64,000 bases of DNA, taken from Brachypodius melanocephalos. Its lineage: Eukaryota; Chordata; Aves; Passeriformes; Pycnonotidae. The position numbers and the translations under genes are program-made. The notes beneath the pieces were generated by a model that worked only from the letters and a program-made list of their open reading frames with translations, ran no database searches and was not told the origin of the DNA. Shown one piece after another: positions 12,501-23,927 of this stretch. Location of the stretch: assembly GCA_013398615.1 (NCBI GenBank), contig VZSR01003807.1, positions 12,940,232-13,004,231 of the forward strand. The letters are read 5' to 3'. The first letter of the stretch is position 1, and every line of letters begins with the position of its first letter.

Positions 12501-13900
12501 TAATACCCAATACTCTGCTTAAATATCATGATGCTGGAGATAGGACAGAGCATGGATTAAAAGTAGGACAATTGTTGAAGAAAAAACACAGGCAAATTAG
12601 CAGAACATTAGTTGATATATAACTTTACTTCAGTCTACCCTAATAAACACTGTTCATGAAAAACTGAGATATAAAAAATCATTTTTAGTATTCCTGCTTT
12701 TTAAACTAGGTGGTTGTTGCCAACACAGTTCAATGTCCACAGGAGCTACTATTTTTAAGGTAGCTGCCAGCATCCATTTTTGAGGACTGTTCAGACAAAT
12801 TAGTCTGCTTAAAAACGGGTTCCTGTCAAATTAATACTAGGTTCAAAGCAAATAGGTATCTTTTCTCTTACCAGATTCTATAGCTTTTCCTGAGACTTGC
12901 ATGTCTCAAAAGTCACGTAAAGAATTTGTAGCACATATAGTCTCCTAGATGCCAAAGACTTTAAAAGACTAACTTTAAAATGCTATGAAGATGTTTATTG
13001 CCCTATTTTTAGGGATTTACAATTGTGCCATGTGCCAGAGGTAATATATACAGCATACTACCAGATTTCACAAATACATGTGATATCTTGATACAGTAGA
13101 CTTCTCAGAGAGATCCCTCCGCCAACTGCAAATGAATACATACCCAGTAAACCGCAGGAAATATCCTACATGTTTCTGATACATTATTCCAAGTCAGAGG
13201 TCACATAGTTTATAAAGTTTTTAACATTTAAGCAGAACATATTCTAGTTGGTTGAAATTCATACTGGTTTAAACCAACAAGCAAGAAAATCCCCAAACCA
13301 CAAGGAGCACACAGAGACAAGGCTAAGTACTTTGTCCATTATAAGACCTTCAAAAATGCAAGCAGCTGCAATGTCTTCACAATGTATATTCATTTGTGCT
13401 GTTTCCCCCACAGCAGAATGCACAGAGCTCAGAAAAGCTGATAAATATTAGTCCAAAATAATCTCCTAACCAAAAATCAACCAAACTCATTACTGAAGAT
13501 CAGGGTTTGGAACAGACAACTCTTGGTAACAGTATTCTGAACCAGAATCTACTGAAGACATTTGAAAAATGACACAGAAAAAAGCCTCCTCCTCACCCGA
13601 TTGGTTTGTGCAAGTATGGAAATCCTAAAGTTAAAAAATCAATCAATTTCCTCTATGCAAATACACATGTGCAGAAGCACAGAATGTGCATGTGAATAAA
13701 TAGTGCTGTTCTGAACCAGAACAGGCCCAAGTCCACTCATACACAAGCTATCTGTTACCATACTTTTAAAAATAATTTTTCATCAACCTTATTTAGTATT
13801 TTTTCTTTCACTACTTCTCATCTGCTCATCGCAGATGCAATCAACTGGTATGTAAAGTGCTTTCAATTTTAAAATACTGAAACAAACATTATTTTCTTAC

Positions 13901-14011
13901 TGGTAAGCTTGATGGTCTTTCTTGCTGGATTAGATTCAAGTCTTCATGGTTAGGCTTTCCTGGGGCCATAGGGGGTTGAGATCTGGTTCCATAGCCTTCC
14001 TGAGACATGTC
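13901..14011 (-). CDS. ARID1B: ARID1B internal coding exon (37 codons)
   Basis: On the minus strand the exon is preceded by TACTGTTGTTGCAG and followed by the donor GTAAGA. Its 111 nt are 37 codons, phase 0 at both ends, and it joins in frame to the Gln-rich exon 18.9 kb upstream. The peptide starts DMSQEGYGTRSQPP and ends NLIQQERPSSLP. Known ARID1B continues after QQRYQ..QQ with DMSQEGYGTRSQPP, so exon order and frame agree. ARID1A has ELSQDSFGSQ... at the same point, which excludes the paralogue. One visible difference from the mammalian sequence as I recall it is Met instead of Leu in PPMAPGKPNHED. The segment lies N-terminal to the ARID domain and has no known catalytic residues. The next exon, expected to start with DLSGSIDDLP, is not found between this exon and position 1. 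Confidence 0.96.
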
Positions 14012-14479
14012 CTGCAACAACAGTAGTAAAAGAATTATTAACCTGGCTCAGTAATTACAATTAAATCTGCATCACAGAAGGGTGAAAATACAACAGCTGA
14101 GTGCTGATGGTTTTTTTGATCTGAAGTTTTTGCTAGTTAAACATTTCTGATACAAGTATCAAACCCACAGAGGTACCACTATGACATGTGCTGTTTGTAA
14201 AGAAAACCAGGGAGCTGAGATGCACGCCAACAACCAGCAGGGAATCATACCACTGGGACATGGGAAAACACACATAACCAAACCTCTTAAATAAACAACC
14301 CTGTTTTACTGTAAAAGAGTAAGTAGCAAGCACAAACATTCATCCTGCTCTAAGACATACTCTCAAGTGGTTTGATAAAGTACTGAGCCAGGTGGAAGAC
14401 TGGACTTGAAAATAGGCTTGCAATCACGCTGTGTAATCAGACTCCTCTAACAATCCCGGATTTACCATCAGCACTACTG

Positions 14480-15200
14480 GCGCAAATTTCAAACCCTGGC
14501 CATCAGGTCACAGCACAGTCGCTGCATCTGCTGGAGGCACATTCTGTCTGAAGGGTTAGAGGGCACGTGTATTTCATCAAGAGTAGCTCCAAAGCTTGTA
14601 CCAGTAACTTGGGGGTTTTCCTCCCTACACAAGCCCAAGATGTAGTTGATGGCCTAACACCCACCATGCACGGGTGGGGGGAGCAATGAAACAACCTCCT
14701 GTCCTGCAGCCCAGCTCCCAGTCCCCAGCCCAGGCTTATTTCCCACACACAGATACTTGCCCATTGCAAAGCCTTAAATTGAGGCTTCATTTTAGCTTCT
14801 ATAGCAGCTTCTACATGAGCTTCTTTAGGGAAAACAACAGAAAGTTCAATACTGACTTCAGCATGTATAACTGGCAGGGAAAGTTGAAGAACCAGTTCCT
14901 GCTAGAAAAGATAGCTCACCTTTTTCATTGTTTTTAAATGATTTAACTCTCCTCTCCCCTTCCCTAGTTTACTACCAGTTCAGTTTGCTTTATCCACCCT
15001 CAGGCCTTCGATTTTGTGGCACACCTGAAGCAGGCAGGAGCTGCAAGGCACAGAAGGACAGGGCAAGCTGCCCTCTGCCCCACTCCACCATCACCTTGCT
15101 GCTGCCTGTGCAGGATTGCTCAGGCAGCCCAGTGCCCGCAGCCACAGCTGCAGCTCATGCACAGACTCCAGAAGGCAGCTGGCTGGCAGAGCAGGAAAGC
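14480..15200. other. GC-richer intronic stretch upstream of the 37-codon exon
   Basis: Moderately GC-rich sequence with several fairly long open frames on both strands. The longest plus-strand one runs 14928-15386 and lacks an ATG start. No known domain is visible and the region lies in the intron, so it is annotated only as a compositional feature. Confidence 0.3.
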
Positions 15201-15755
15201 TTTCTGTCTCCAGTTTTAGCCCAGCTTCTGACAGAGAGAAATTTGTTAACAACTGTACCATTTCCATTCAGCCCCTTCCACCCATTTGGACTCTCACAGA
15301 TTATTTTAAGGGATGCAGAAAATTCAATGGGGCTAATTAAACAAGCCCCAGCAAACCTGATACGATATAAACCCAGCAATAAATGACCCTATCCCTAAGC
15401 CTGTGCCAAGTAAAATCAAGAAACACTTAAAAGGCCAGCACTTCAATGTGGTTACCAGCAGAGGGTAACAATTAGGCTTAAGGGTGACAAAGGCTGATGG
15501 CTGAATGATTATTATCCCCTGTGACCCCCCGCACTCCCTCCCGCCCAGATTTCCACTTGTCACACAGCTCTCCTGCTGTGCACACCAGCAGGTTCCTGTG
15601 GATTAACAGTGAGGTTTAAAATCAACAAATGGCACAAGGCCTCCATTCAGCAGCCTTCACCCCAGTACAAAGGAGTAGAAAGGTGCAGGACAGCTTCACA
15701 ATAGGCAAACAAATGAGCAAACCTCTGCTTTCCTTTTTATTTAAAAAAGCGCATG

Positions 15756-15803
15756 CACGCACACACACACACACACGCACACACACACACACACACACAC
15801 ACC
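15756..15803. repeat. (CA)n microsatellite with CG interruptions
   Basis: CA repeats of about 48 nt are interrupted once by CG and flanked by GCATGCACG on the left and CACGCTCACGCACG on the right. It lies 1.7 kb upstream of the 37-codon exon acceptor. In the primary transcript it is a UG repeat. Confidence 0.95.
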
Positions 15804-16439
15804 ACGCTCACGCACGCTGGGGCTGTCACTACACAGGCATTCGCAATAAACCCGGCAATCTCAGATTTCAACTTCCAATTCAGCGTTCAACGCTGTTCTT
15901 CCTAATTCTTAAAAAATTACACCAAATAAAAACCACTTGTCAAAACAACAACAACAAAAACCACACAGTTATACCAAGAGTGGTGAAAAAGGATAAATGG
16001 AATATTCAGTTTAGGAGACGTCATTGTAGAAACACAATTGTTCTTTTTTCCAAACAGACGCTACAGGATTTTGCTGGGAAGCAAAACATGTTTTAATTTT
16101 GAAAAATCAAGAGCCATTACTTCCTTACAAAGTACCAAGCATGGGTTTTCTCACATTTGCAAGATTTTAACCTTGCATCCTACTGAAATCTCCAGGGAGA
16201 CCAGAGCAGGAGAGAGAAGAGATAGCATGCTTTCTCATGAGAAATACTGCTGGTTGAATGGAATTTACTTTTACCTGGGTACTTGAAGACTATGTATGAA
16301 ATGTCTTTCCACACACTGAAAAGCACATTAAAAACCCCAGACACAACACTCTTTGTCTTTTTAGATGCATCGTTCTCATACAGCTTTCCTTTCTGTCTGT
16401 AGAAAAATCAAACCCATTTGCTTGGTTCTAGGTGAGGAT

Positions 16440-16580
16440 TGGAAACACGCAGACGTTGGTGTTTGTTAATGATGCGGGCACCTGCGCACTTCAAATGAGA
16501 CGGAGATTACAAACTCTCTCTCACATTCTCTGTAAAGCTATGTAGATATTTGGATCACCAGAAACTTGGAAAGCGGCTCT
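16440..16580. promoter_or_regulatory. CpG-retaining patch with FOX- and E-box-like motifs
   Basis: Within about 140 bp there are the forkhead-like GTGTTTGTTAAT, an E-box CACCTG overlapping TGCGCA, and five to six CpGs (ACACGCAGACG, GATGCGGG, GAGACGG, AAAGCGG). The flanking sequence is nearly CpG-free. This is a candidate conserved element only. Confidence 0.2.
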
Positions 16581-19500
16581 TGAGAAGCAAAGGATCAGTT
16601 TGCTCTCAGTAAGCTGCAGGCATGGGAATCTCCCAGATGAAATATGCATGGGACTGTGTGTATAATTTTATCTGTTTATACACATGTATTGTCCAATAAA
16701 AACAGTCCATTTATATCCTAAACATAATGATTAAATAATAGCATATTTCACTAAGAGGTTGGCTTCATAACCAAAGTAGAGCTTAGTATCATTTTCACTG
16801 AAAAACAGAAGAGAGAAAATCCCTACTGCCTTTCTTCAGTTCTGCATTTGGAAATTTTGTTAACATACAGCATATTACAGAATAGCTACAACAGATTTTG
16901 AGAGATAAATAAGAAATAAGGACAGAAGTATTAGAGTAAATTGTCTGTCACAGAGGAAATGCATGGAATTGGCAATTCTTGCAGCTTTGAAAGGTAATTT
17001 TTCTTCCTAGCATCTAGGAATGGATTTATCAGGGACAGAAGGGTAAGAGGAACATGTTACCATGTGCTGTGCTACAGTCATGGCTGAGGAATTCCCCATT
17101 GATACTGCGGCTCAGTCTTCTCCTGGGATTCCTGACTTTTTGTTTGACTCCCAGTATTTCATCCATCATTGACATCAGCTTTCAAAATAAAGCTTATGAT
17201 TTTTTATGAATCACAGAAAATCCTTCCTCCCATAGATGAGCATGTGTGTAAGACAGAAACCCAGGCTTTTATAAACAGAAGGCTACAAGTTTCCACTCAG
17301 AACTTCCCAGCTTGGCACAAACCCAATCATATCATAGCTGTTACAGCACAAACTGTCAACAAAGTTGTAAAATAACTAAAGTCAGGGTTTCCCCCATCAG
17401 ATTTTAGAAAAGCACAAGGACAAATAATAAGCAAGTCATAAACATATACTCAAAATAACTGAGGTTTAGACTTTTTTAGACTTTTAAAAACACATTTATG
17501 ACTAAAATAGGTAGACAAAAAAAAAAGGACTAGACAGAGCCTAAAGCATACATATTGGGTAAGCTGTTCAGAAATTGATCCATAAACAATTATTATATTT
17601 GGGAATCAATAATATTAACAACAACCAGTTGCTTATCATCCACAGAGCCTGGACTAGTTATTCACCTCCTGTTTATGTACACTTTCAGCTTTTTCTGCAA
17701 ATTGAGGTATGTGGAGCTCAAGATTTGTGTAGTTTAAGGAGTAAGGGAGGAAACGGGATATTTTCATCTCTCTTGTTCTCTGTTACTGTATTCATCTTAT
17801 AGACTTTCAAAGTCTCTAATTCTGGTGTGGGATTTCACTACCACAGAGGTTTAAAGTGACAGAGTGAGCCTACATACTGGCCTGCAATAAAGTCAAAGGC
17901 TTCTTGTTCCTGCCTCCCACTGGCATCTGGACACACAGCCCTTAGTTTGTATTAGCGGTCTTTATTAGACCACTTTGTTAGATGGTGCAACTTAAAACTG
18001 GCCAGGTAAGTAACCCCTTCCCCCTCAGCTTTATCATGGCTTGCTGAGTAGAGCTGGCCTTGGGAAGGGCTGAGTGAGCAAGAGAGGAAGGAAACTTCCC
18101 TTCTCTGACAGCAGCCAGCCATGAGCCTGGCTGCACACTTGCAGGAGTTATACTGCAACCACTTTGGAGCAGGCCACTGCCAGACAGCTTTTCCCCTTTT
18201 TCATGTGCAGTGGTAATTAGTGTCATGCTTTCATTCTCTAGCTGGACCTAGCCTAAGACAAGCAAGCCTGTCCACATGGATGTGTTCTCTGCAAATCTGA
18301 ATTAATACAGTGCTGAAAATGATTGAAACCATGTAAATGAAATGCACATTTGTTTTAAGTTTTGCCAAAGAAGATTAGATCTAATTATTAAATAGTTTAA
18401 ATTATTTTTAATGGAAAATGAAAGCATAGTGAAAATATCAATGTTTGAGGGAAAACCACATTTAAAGGAGGGGTGGGTGAGAAATGTCATTCTGGCTTCA
18501 TTCACTTCTACTGCAGTGAGTTTCAGAGGGATAACATGACCACCCAGGAAGATAAGTACCATGATGGTTAAACAGAAAGATAATTTATTGAAAATAATAT
18601 GCTAGAATTCAATCTGAAAAAAACTCATCAAAAACTATTTTAGCCCATGTTCTTGATTCAGTAGGTTAATCTTAAGAAGACTTCAAGTGTGAGAGCAGCA
18701 AATTCTATAGCAATGTGACAACAGCAAAACTGAAAACAAATGTTAATTTATTTTTTTTTTTGCCTCAGACCACTTGAGAAGAACTCAGAACCCAGTACAG
18801 CAGCCAAGAAAAGCGTACAGCCCTACAACACAAGATTATTATACTCATTTCTGAAGCAATACTACTGGACAGACAGAAGCCAAGTGACATGTTAGGGGCT
18901 ATGCTAAAAGGACATGTCTTGTTACCACTCAATCAAGCATCTGTTCATTACGTGTAGATAAATATGTATCAACACAGCTCCCCACTTTCCACCTTCTGCA
19001 CTAACAGACTACAATAAAGAAGAAATTACTTACCAGACTGGTGACATATCCCTAAACAGCCAACTTCTATCCCAACCCTAATACCTTACATATCCCAAGT
19101 TGTATATTCTCTGGTAGCACAAAACTGACAACAAAGCCCAGCCAACCTGCTAGAGGAATACTGTAGTTAAGGCTGCACTCAGAAAAAATGTTATGCCCAA
19201 GGGCACAGGCGACACTGAGTCTCACACAAGCAGCCCTGTGGGGAACGATCCACTAGGGACAAAAAGAGCAGAGACATTTGCTTGAATCCTGGCCAGATGG
19301 TCTGCCAAAGTCCTGCAGGATGTAGGTGGACTCTTGCAGACGTTATTGGGCCAAGAAAAAATACATACATATATATCTTGAATTTTATGAATCAGAAAAG
19401 GAGAAGGCAAAAATTAAACAGAAGCCTGTAAAGCCTTGAAGAAAATTGGTATCTTGCAGCTGGAGAGCGCTGTGCACAAACCAGCAAGCAAGTCTCTTCC

Positions 19501-21329
19501 TGTACAGGAGGCACAGGTGATTGCAGGAAAAAAGATTGTTTTGCTGGTCCCAGCACCTATTACACCAAGAAGAAAGAAGAGCGTGCTAACCACCGGAGGT
19601 GGATTACCAATGCAGGCTGGTAATCCTCTTAAACACGCGAGTCTGTGTTTACGTGATGAACTGAATAAACCCTGTTCACAACCAGAATACCTAAATCATT
19701 TCAAGCCAACCCTCTACCACCACCACGGAAAACTGAATGGAGACAAGGACAGCAGCGGTCCTGAGGCTGGCATCTCCCTCAACATGCTGATGCTACTTTG
19801 CTGACTGCTACTTCAGTGGGATCAGCAAGCAGCAACTGCTGCTCTTTCAGGTTGTTATCATTTGCCTGCAGACAAGCCAGGGCAGGAATATATCCTCAGA
19901 AACAAAGATGATACTCTGCCTCACCAAGTTAACTTTGGTCCGCAGCATCTTTACAGATACTAAAGGGAATCAGCAACTTCAGAAAATTGCCAAAGCAAAA
20001 TAGCTCCTTCCTTTTTGAAGAGGAGAAATTAATCCAGAAATCATAACGAATCTGTAAGAGAAAAATCCTACCATGTACACAGAGACATTTGGAAAATCTG
20101 CCAGTTTGCATGCCTCGAGTGCAGACCAGTCATTGTCTGTAAGACACATCATCATCTTTTTCAATGTTATTAATACTGTCCCTTCAAAGATATCTGCAGT
20201 TTCTTTCTAAAATTTACTAATTCCTAGATGTCCTTTGTTAAGCTGATTTTTTAAAAAATTACAATGGTAACATAATTTTCTCCCTTCACAATCCCATTTA
20301 TCATGAAATGACATCTAAGTTAAGTCATAAAACTGCAGAGAGAAGAAAAAAAATACACTATGCAGCAGTTGATGCAAAAGATACTTAATTTAGGTAAGTA
20401 AATACATTATTGAGAGCCAGTTCATCAGAATTCTGCAGAAATTATTAGCAAGTCAGACTACCTAACTATCAAAGGCTTTTTGCTGTAGAATACACTGAAA
20501 AAATTTTAAGCACACAGTCAAAAAAACCTCCCCACATCTTACAGGAAGATTTTTTTTTGTTTGGACAACACAGCTTCTAGTCACATATCAGGTAACCTGA
20601 GCCAACTAAAAAGACAGAAGGGTCTCTCTTCCTAAATGCTCTAGTCCATTTTCACATGTGTCTTGCTCTATGGCCTCCAGGAGCCACATTAAGCAAGTGA
20701 TGCAGGAAGAGCTCCAAGATGAAATCATTCTCAGAAACCCTTATCTTGCTTTTCTCTTTCGCCACTATTGCATTCCATGGATCACAGAGCATATCAATAG
20801 TGGATTTAATCAGAAACAAGACATTTCTTCTTGTTTTCCTTTCTCATAACGTGCCACAAGAAAAACAGGCCAGTTTGATGTTTGTATTAAAATGTGACTG
20901 TTGGACACTGCACAACCTGATAAACAGTTGTCAGCTCTTCATTTACAGGTTAAAAAGGTAGGATTTTGTTCTACAGATCCAGTTCCAGTGTAAATAGAGA
21001 GATGAAAGAGAGTCCAAAGAAGCAATCTCAGAAATGTAACTTGGAAATGAGGGGTAAAATGATCATTTTAATTCCATGCATTTTCCCATGTTTACAGAGC
21101 ATTTTGGACTTTTCCTAAAAAACCCACAAGGCTTGACAGTCCAACCACGCTTTCATTTTCTACACCCCCTCCTTCCTCTCTCTGCCATTTTTTCACTGAC
21201 AAAGCTATATTTAAAACAAAACAGAACAAAAAAGTTTTTCAAAAACGAGGTCTGGCTGGTTTTGCATGTCCTATTCTTTATAGTCACTTGGGACAGACTA
21301 CTATGTTAATGTGATGACTTACAGATTTT

Positions 21330-21760
21330 GTGCCATCCAGCATCCTGCCCTGCCACACTAGTCTTTCCTAAAACTCCAGGAGGAATGCACCGCTTCAGCA
21401 GACCTGAGACGTGAAGCTGGGCTGAGAAACAGCTCTGCACCCCAAAGAAACGGCTAAACCCGGCAAGAGGTGGGAGAGAGGCAGGATTTAAAACCTGCCA
21501 TTTCTTTCAACTCTGGCTGCTGCAGAAGCAGAGAGCTGGGGGGCTCTGTGCCCCAGAGGGCAGCAGCCTGCCCCAGACTGCCTGCTGCCGCCGAGGAAGC
21601 TCTCCCAGGCATACGGCTCGCTGGCAGAAATGAGGTCAGAGCACTGCCCGCAGCTTACAGCAGAGCTGAAAGCCTGAAGCCAGCTTACAGAATAAAGAGA
21701 AAAGCTGCACCGAGAGCAGCTGCTACCTCTAGGCTAATCGAGCTAGGTACCCAAGGATGA
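21330..21760. promoter_or_regulatory. GC-richer patch with palindrome and hairpin, candidate regulatory element
   Basis: Higher G+C than its surroundings, with scattered CpGs (GAGACGTG, AACGGC, CCCGGC, GCCGCCGAGG, ACGGCTCGC). It contains the near-palindrome at 21480-21499 and a CTGGGG/CCCCAG hairpin (arms 21536-21541 and 21551-21556). An open frame of 96 codons crosses it but resembles nothing known. Confidence 0.25.
21480..21499. repeat. 20-bp near-perfect palindrome
   Basis: GGCAGGATTTAAAACCTGCC is self-complementary except for one A/A pair: 9 of 10 pairs match with no spacer. Its centre is TTTAAA. Confidence 0.85.
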
Positions 21761-23507
21761 GACTTCCTCACTCAAGACTGGGAAACATTACTTCAGTGTT
21801 TTCTTAGGGGCACATCTGTGTCTGTGCTTTGAGGTAAAAGCCAGGACTTCATCTAAAGGCTCAGGAAAACCTGCAAATCAGTGAGGAAGGGCTGCAAAAC
21901 ATCACTGAGGTTACATTAAAAAAAACCCAACAGAGTGGAGAGGTTTGCTTCCTAGCCCCTGTTGCTCATATATAAAGCTATATTTTATTACAGACAATTT
22001 ATATCAGTCCAGTGACACCCGCTAACTTACTCTCTAATACTCCACCACAGAGAGCCCCTAAATAAAAACTGAAAGGAGATTTACCCACTATTTTATCAAC
22101 AGTACAATCACAGGAGAAGGAACTGAAGCTCAGATTACTGAGATTATTACAAACTTGGTGAAGAAGGTATTCTCAACTGGTCTCTACCATTTTGGTTAAC
22201 TTTGTTTTTCAGTATGTGAAAGTGTTACATTTGGGGCTGGCTGCTGGAAGTAGAAAATTAGCTGTATTACCATCCTCCCTTTCTCTTCAGTCTGTGAAGA
22301 CACAGAGTATCTGAAAAATCTTTAAATCCAGCCCACCACAATGAACAATATCTTAGTCCAAGGAGTGGGAAAAGAACAGTAATTTCCAAAAGGAAGCGCC
22401 CATCAGTAGAAGGAATTCAATGGACTGCACAATATAACAGTTGAAACCAACAGCAGTAAACTATTTCTTTATTCTTTTGAGATAGAAAAGTCTTCACCAC
22501 CATCACCATAATCACAATTTCTCAAAAGAAAATATTGCCAGCTGGGCTGGTGCTAGGAGTGGCAGGAGTAGGGAGTAAGAGGTTGGTGGACAAATGAAAG
22601 AAGTGGTGAAAATGTAAAACTCTGAGACCAGACCACTGACTACTCTTTAATACAGCAGTGAAAAACCAGTGACGTTCATTAAAAGTTGGTAAAGGATTAC
22701 TAGGTAACAAAGCAACAATAACCCTCTCTTATTTGTGAGGGTGAAGAAGAACAAGCTTCATGAATTCTGCAGGCAGAGACCCAAATCCCAGACTGGTTAT
22801 AGCTGGTTATTTAGCTTTCTATCTAAAAACATGCACGTGGAACACAGTTTCTTGGCAGTCAGGGATAAACATGAGGAAGACACAAAGGGGGAGGCTGTGT
22901 TCTTCCAGAGCTTGATTTATTGAGGGACGGCTCACCAAGACAAACAGTTGTTCTCCTGTCTTCCGCAACATAAACACCAGGTAGTTTTGTCAACATGTAA
23001 AGGTAAACTTGTTTTTTAAGTGGTATCTTATTTATTTTGATTTGCTATTTCATTCTTTGTTGTACATATCTGATTGCAACAACTAAAACACCCTGTAACA
23101 ATTCAGCTGCATGCTCCAAAATCTATTAGAAATCCTACTACAGTAGGAAAAGGTGTCTGCAAAAGGGAAATACTGGAAAGGATAATGAATGCATATGAAA
23201 TATATGCTGGTCAACAGTCTGATAATACATTGTCTCAACAACAAAATCCCAATGCAAAATACAGAAAATAAAGCTAAATATATGTATACTGAACAGCTTC
23301 AATTATTAAAGAAAATGCATGCAGCCAAAAAAATGCAGTGTTCGATTTTATGCCAGGAATATGAACAAACTTATTTTCCCTACCTCTGAGGAAAATAATG
23401 TGTGTTAATTTAAAGGCCGTAAGAGAATACTGCTGTAGTGCAACTGGCCATGAGGTGTAATTTACAAGACCACTGAAATTTGGAATATATACTGCTCATA
23501 CAGAACT

Positions 23508-23545
23508 AAAAAACCAAACCAACCAACTAACCAAAACAAACAGTA
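23508..23545. repeat. A/C-rich (AACC/AAAC) tract
   Basis: AAAAAACCAAACCAACC-type low-complexity run. Similar short tracts lie near 6003-6040, 8975-9003, 12216-12250, 37345-37375, 40306-40340, 40878-40912, 50211-50235, 52063-52088 and 61792-61860. Confidence 0.8.
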
Positions 23546-23616
23546 AAATAAATCCCCCAACCACTTAGATTTATTAATAATTTTTAGACTTTACAACACG
23601 ATCACTTAATTCAGAG

Positions 23617-23657
23617 TGCTATTCTATTTGCGTTTTAGAATTTTTCTTAGAATAGCA
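23617..23657. repeat. Inverted repeat, 10-bp stem, 21-nt loop
   Basis: TGCTATTCTA (23617-23626) pairs perfectly with TAGAATAGCA (23648-23657). Confidence 0.85.
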
Positions 23658-23872
23658 TTTGTGCCTTTATATTCTAAAATATTTGCTTAGATAACTTTTG
23701 TCAATGAACAACCATCAGATTAGTGTATCATAAAATAAATGACAATTACATGATCAGGTATCTTATGATAAACTCACTATGCTAAAATTCAAAGGTATGA
23801 AAGGTATAAAAATATTTCTGGGATATTAATCTAGCTCCCAGAAAAACATTAAAAGAAAACCCTATCTGAGTA

Positions 23873-23927
23873 GTAAGGAGAGTGGTAAGGAGAGCAACAA
23901 TTAGTTATGATTGTCATTAGTTATGAT
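23873..23927. repeat. Two adjacent short tandem duplications
   Basis: GTAAGGAGAG occurs at 23873-23882 and 23885-23894. ATTAGTTATGAT occurs at 23900-23911 and 23916-23927. Periods are 12 and 16. Confidence 0.85.

Larger units (their letters stand above)
1..13900 (-). other. ARID1B: Partial downstream ARID1B intron (13,900 nt)
   Basis: This begins with the donor at 13900-13896 and runs to the window start without reaching the next exon. It contains a CpG island (about 2560-3100), a smaller CpG cluster (3838-3960), a T16 run and the assembly gap. The part from 5092 to 13890 is ordinary AT-rich intron: apart from short simple tracts I see nothing gene-like in it. Confidence 0.88.

Noticed and set aside
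14928..15386. 152-codon plus-strand open frame
   Set aside because: It has no ATG start, no domain and is antisense to the intron; composition explains the lack of stops.
15629..16096. 155-codon plus-strand open frame with His-Thr repeats
   Set aside because: It is generated by translating the CA microsatellite.
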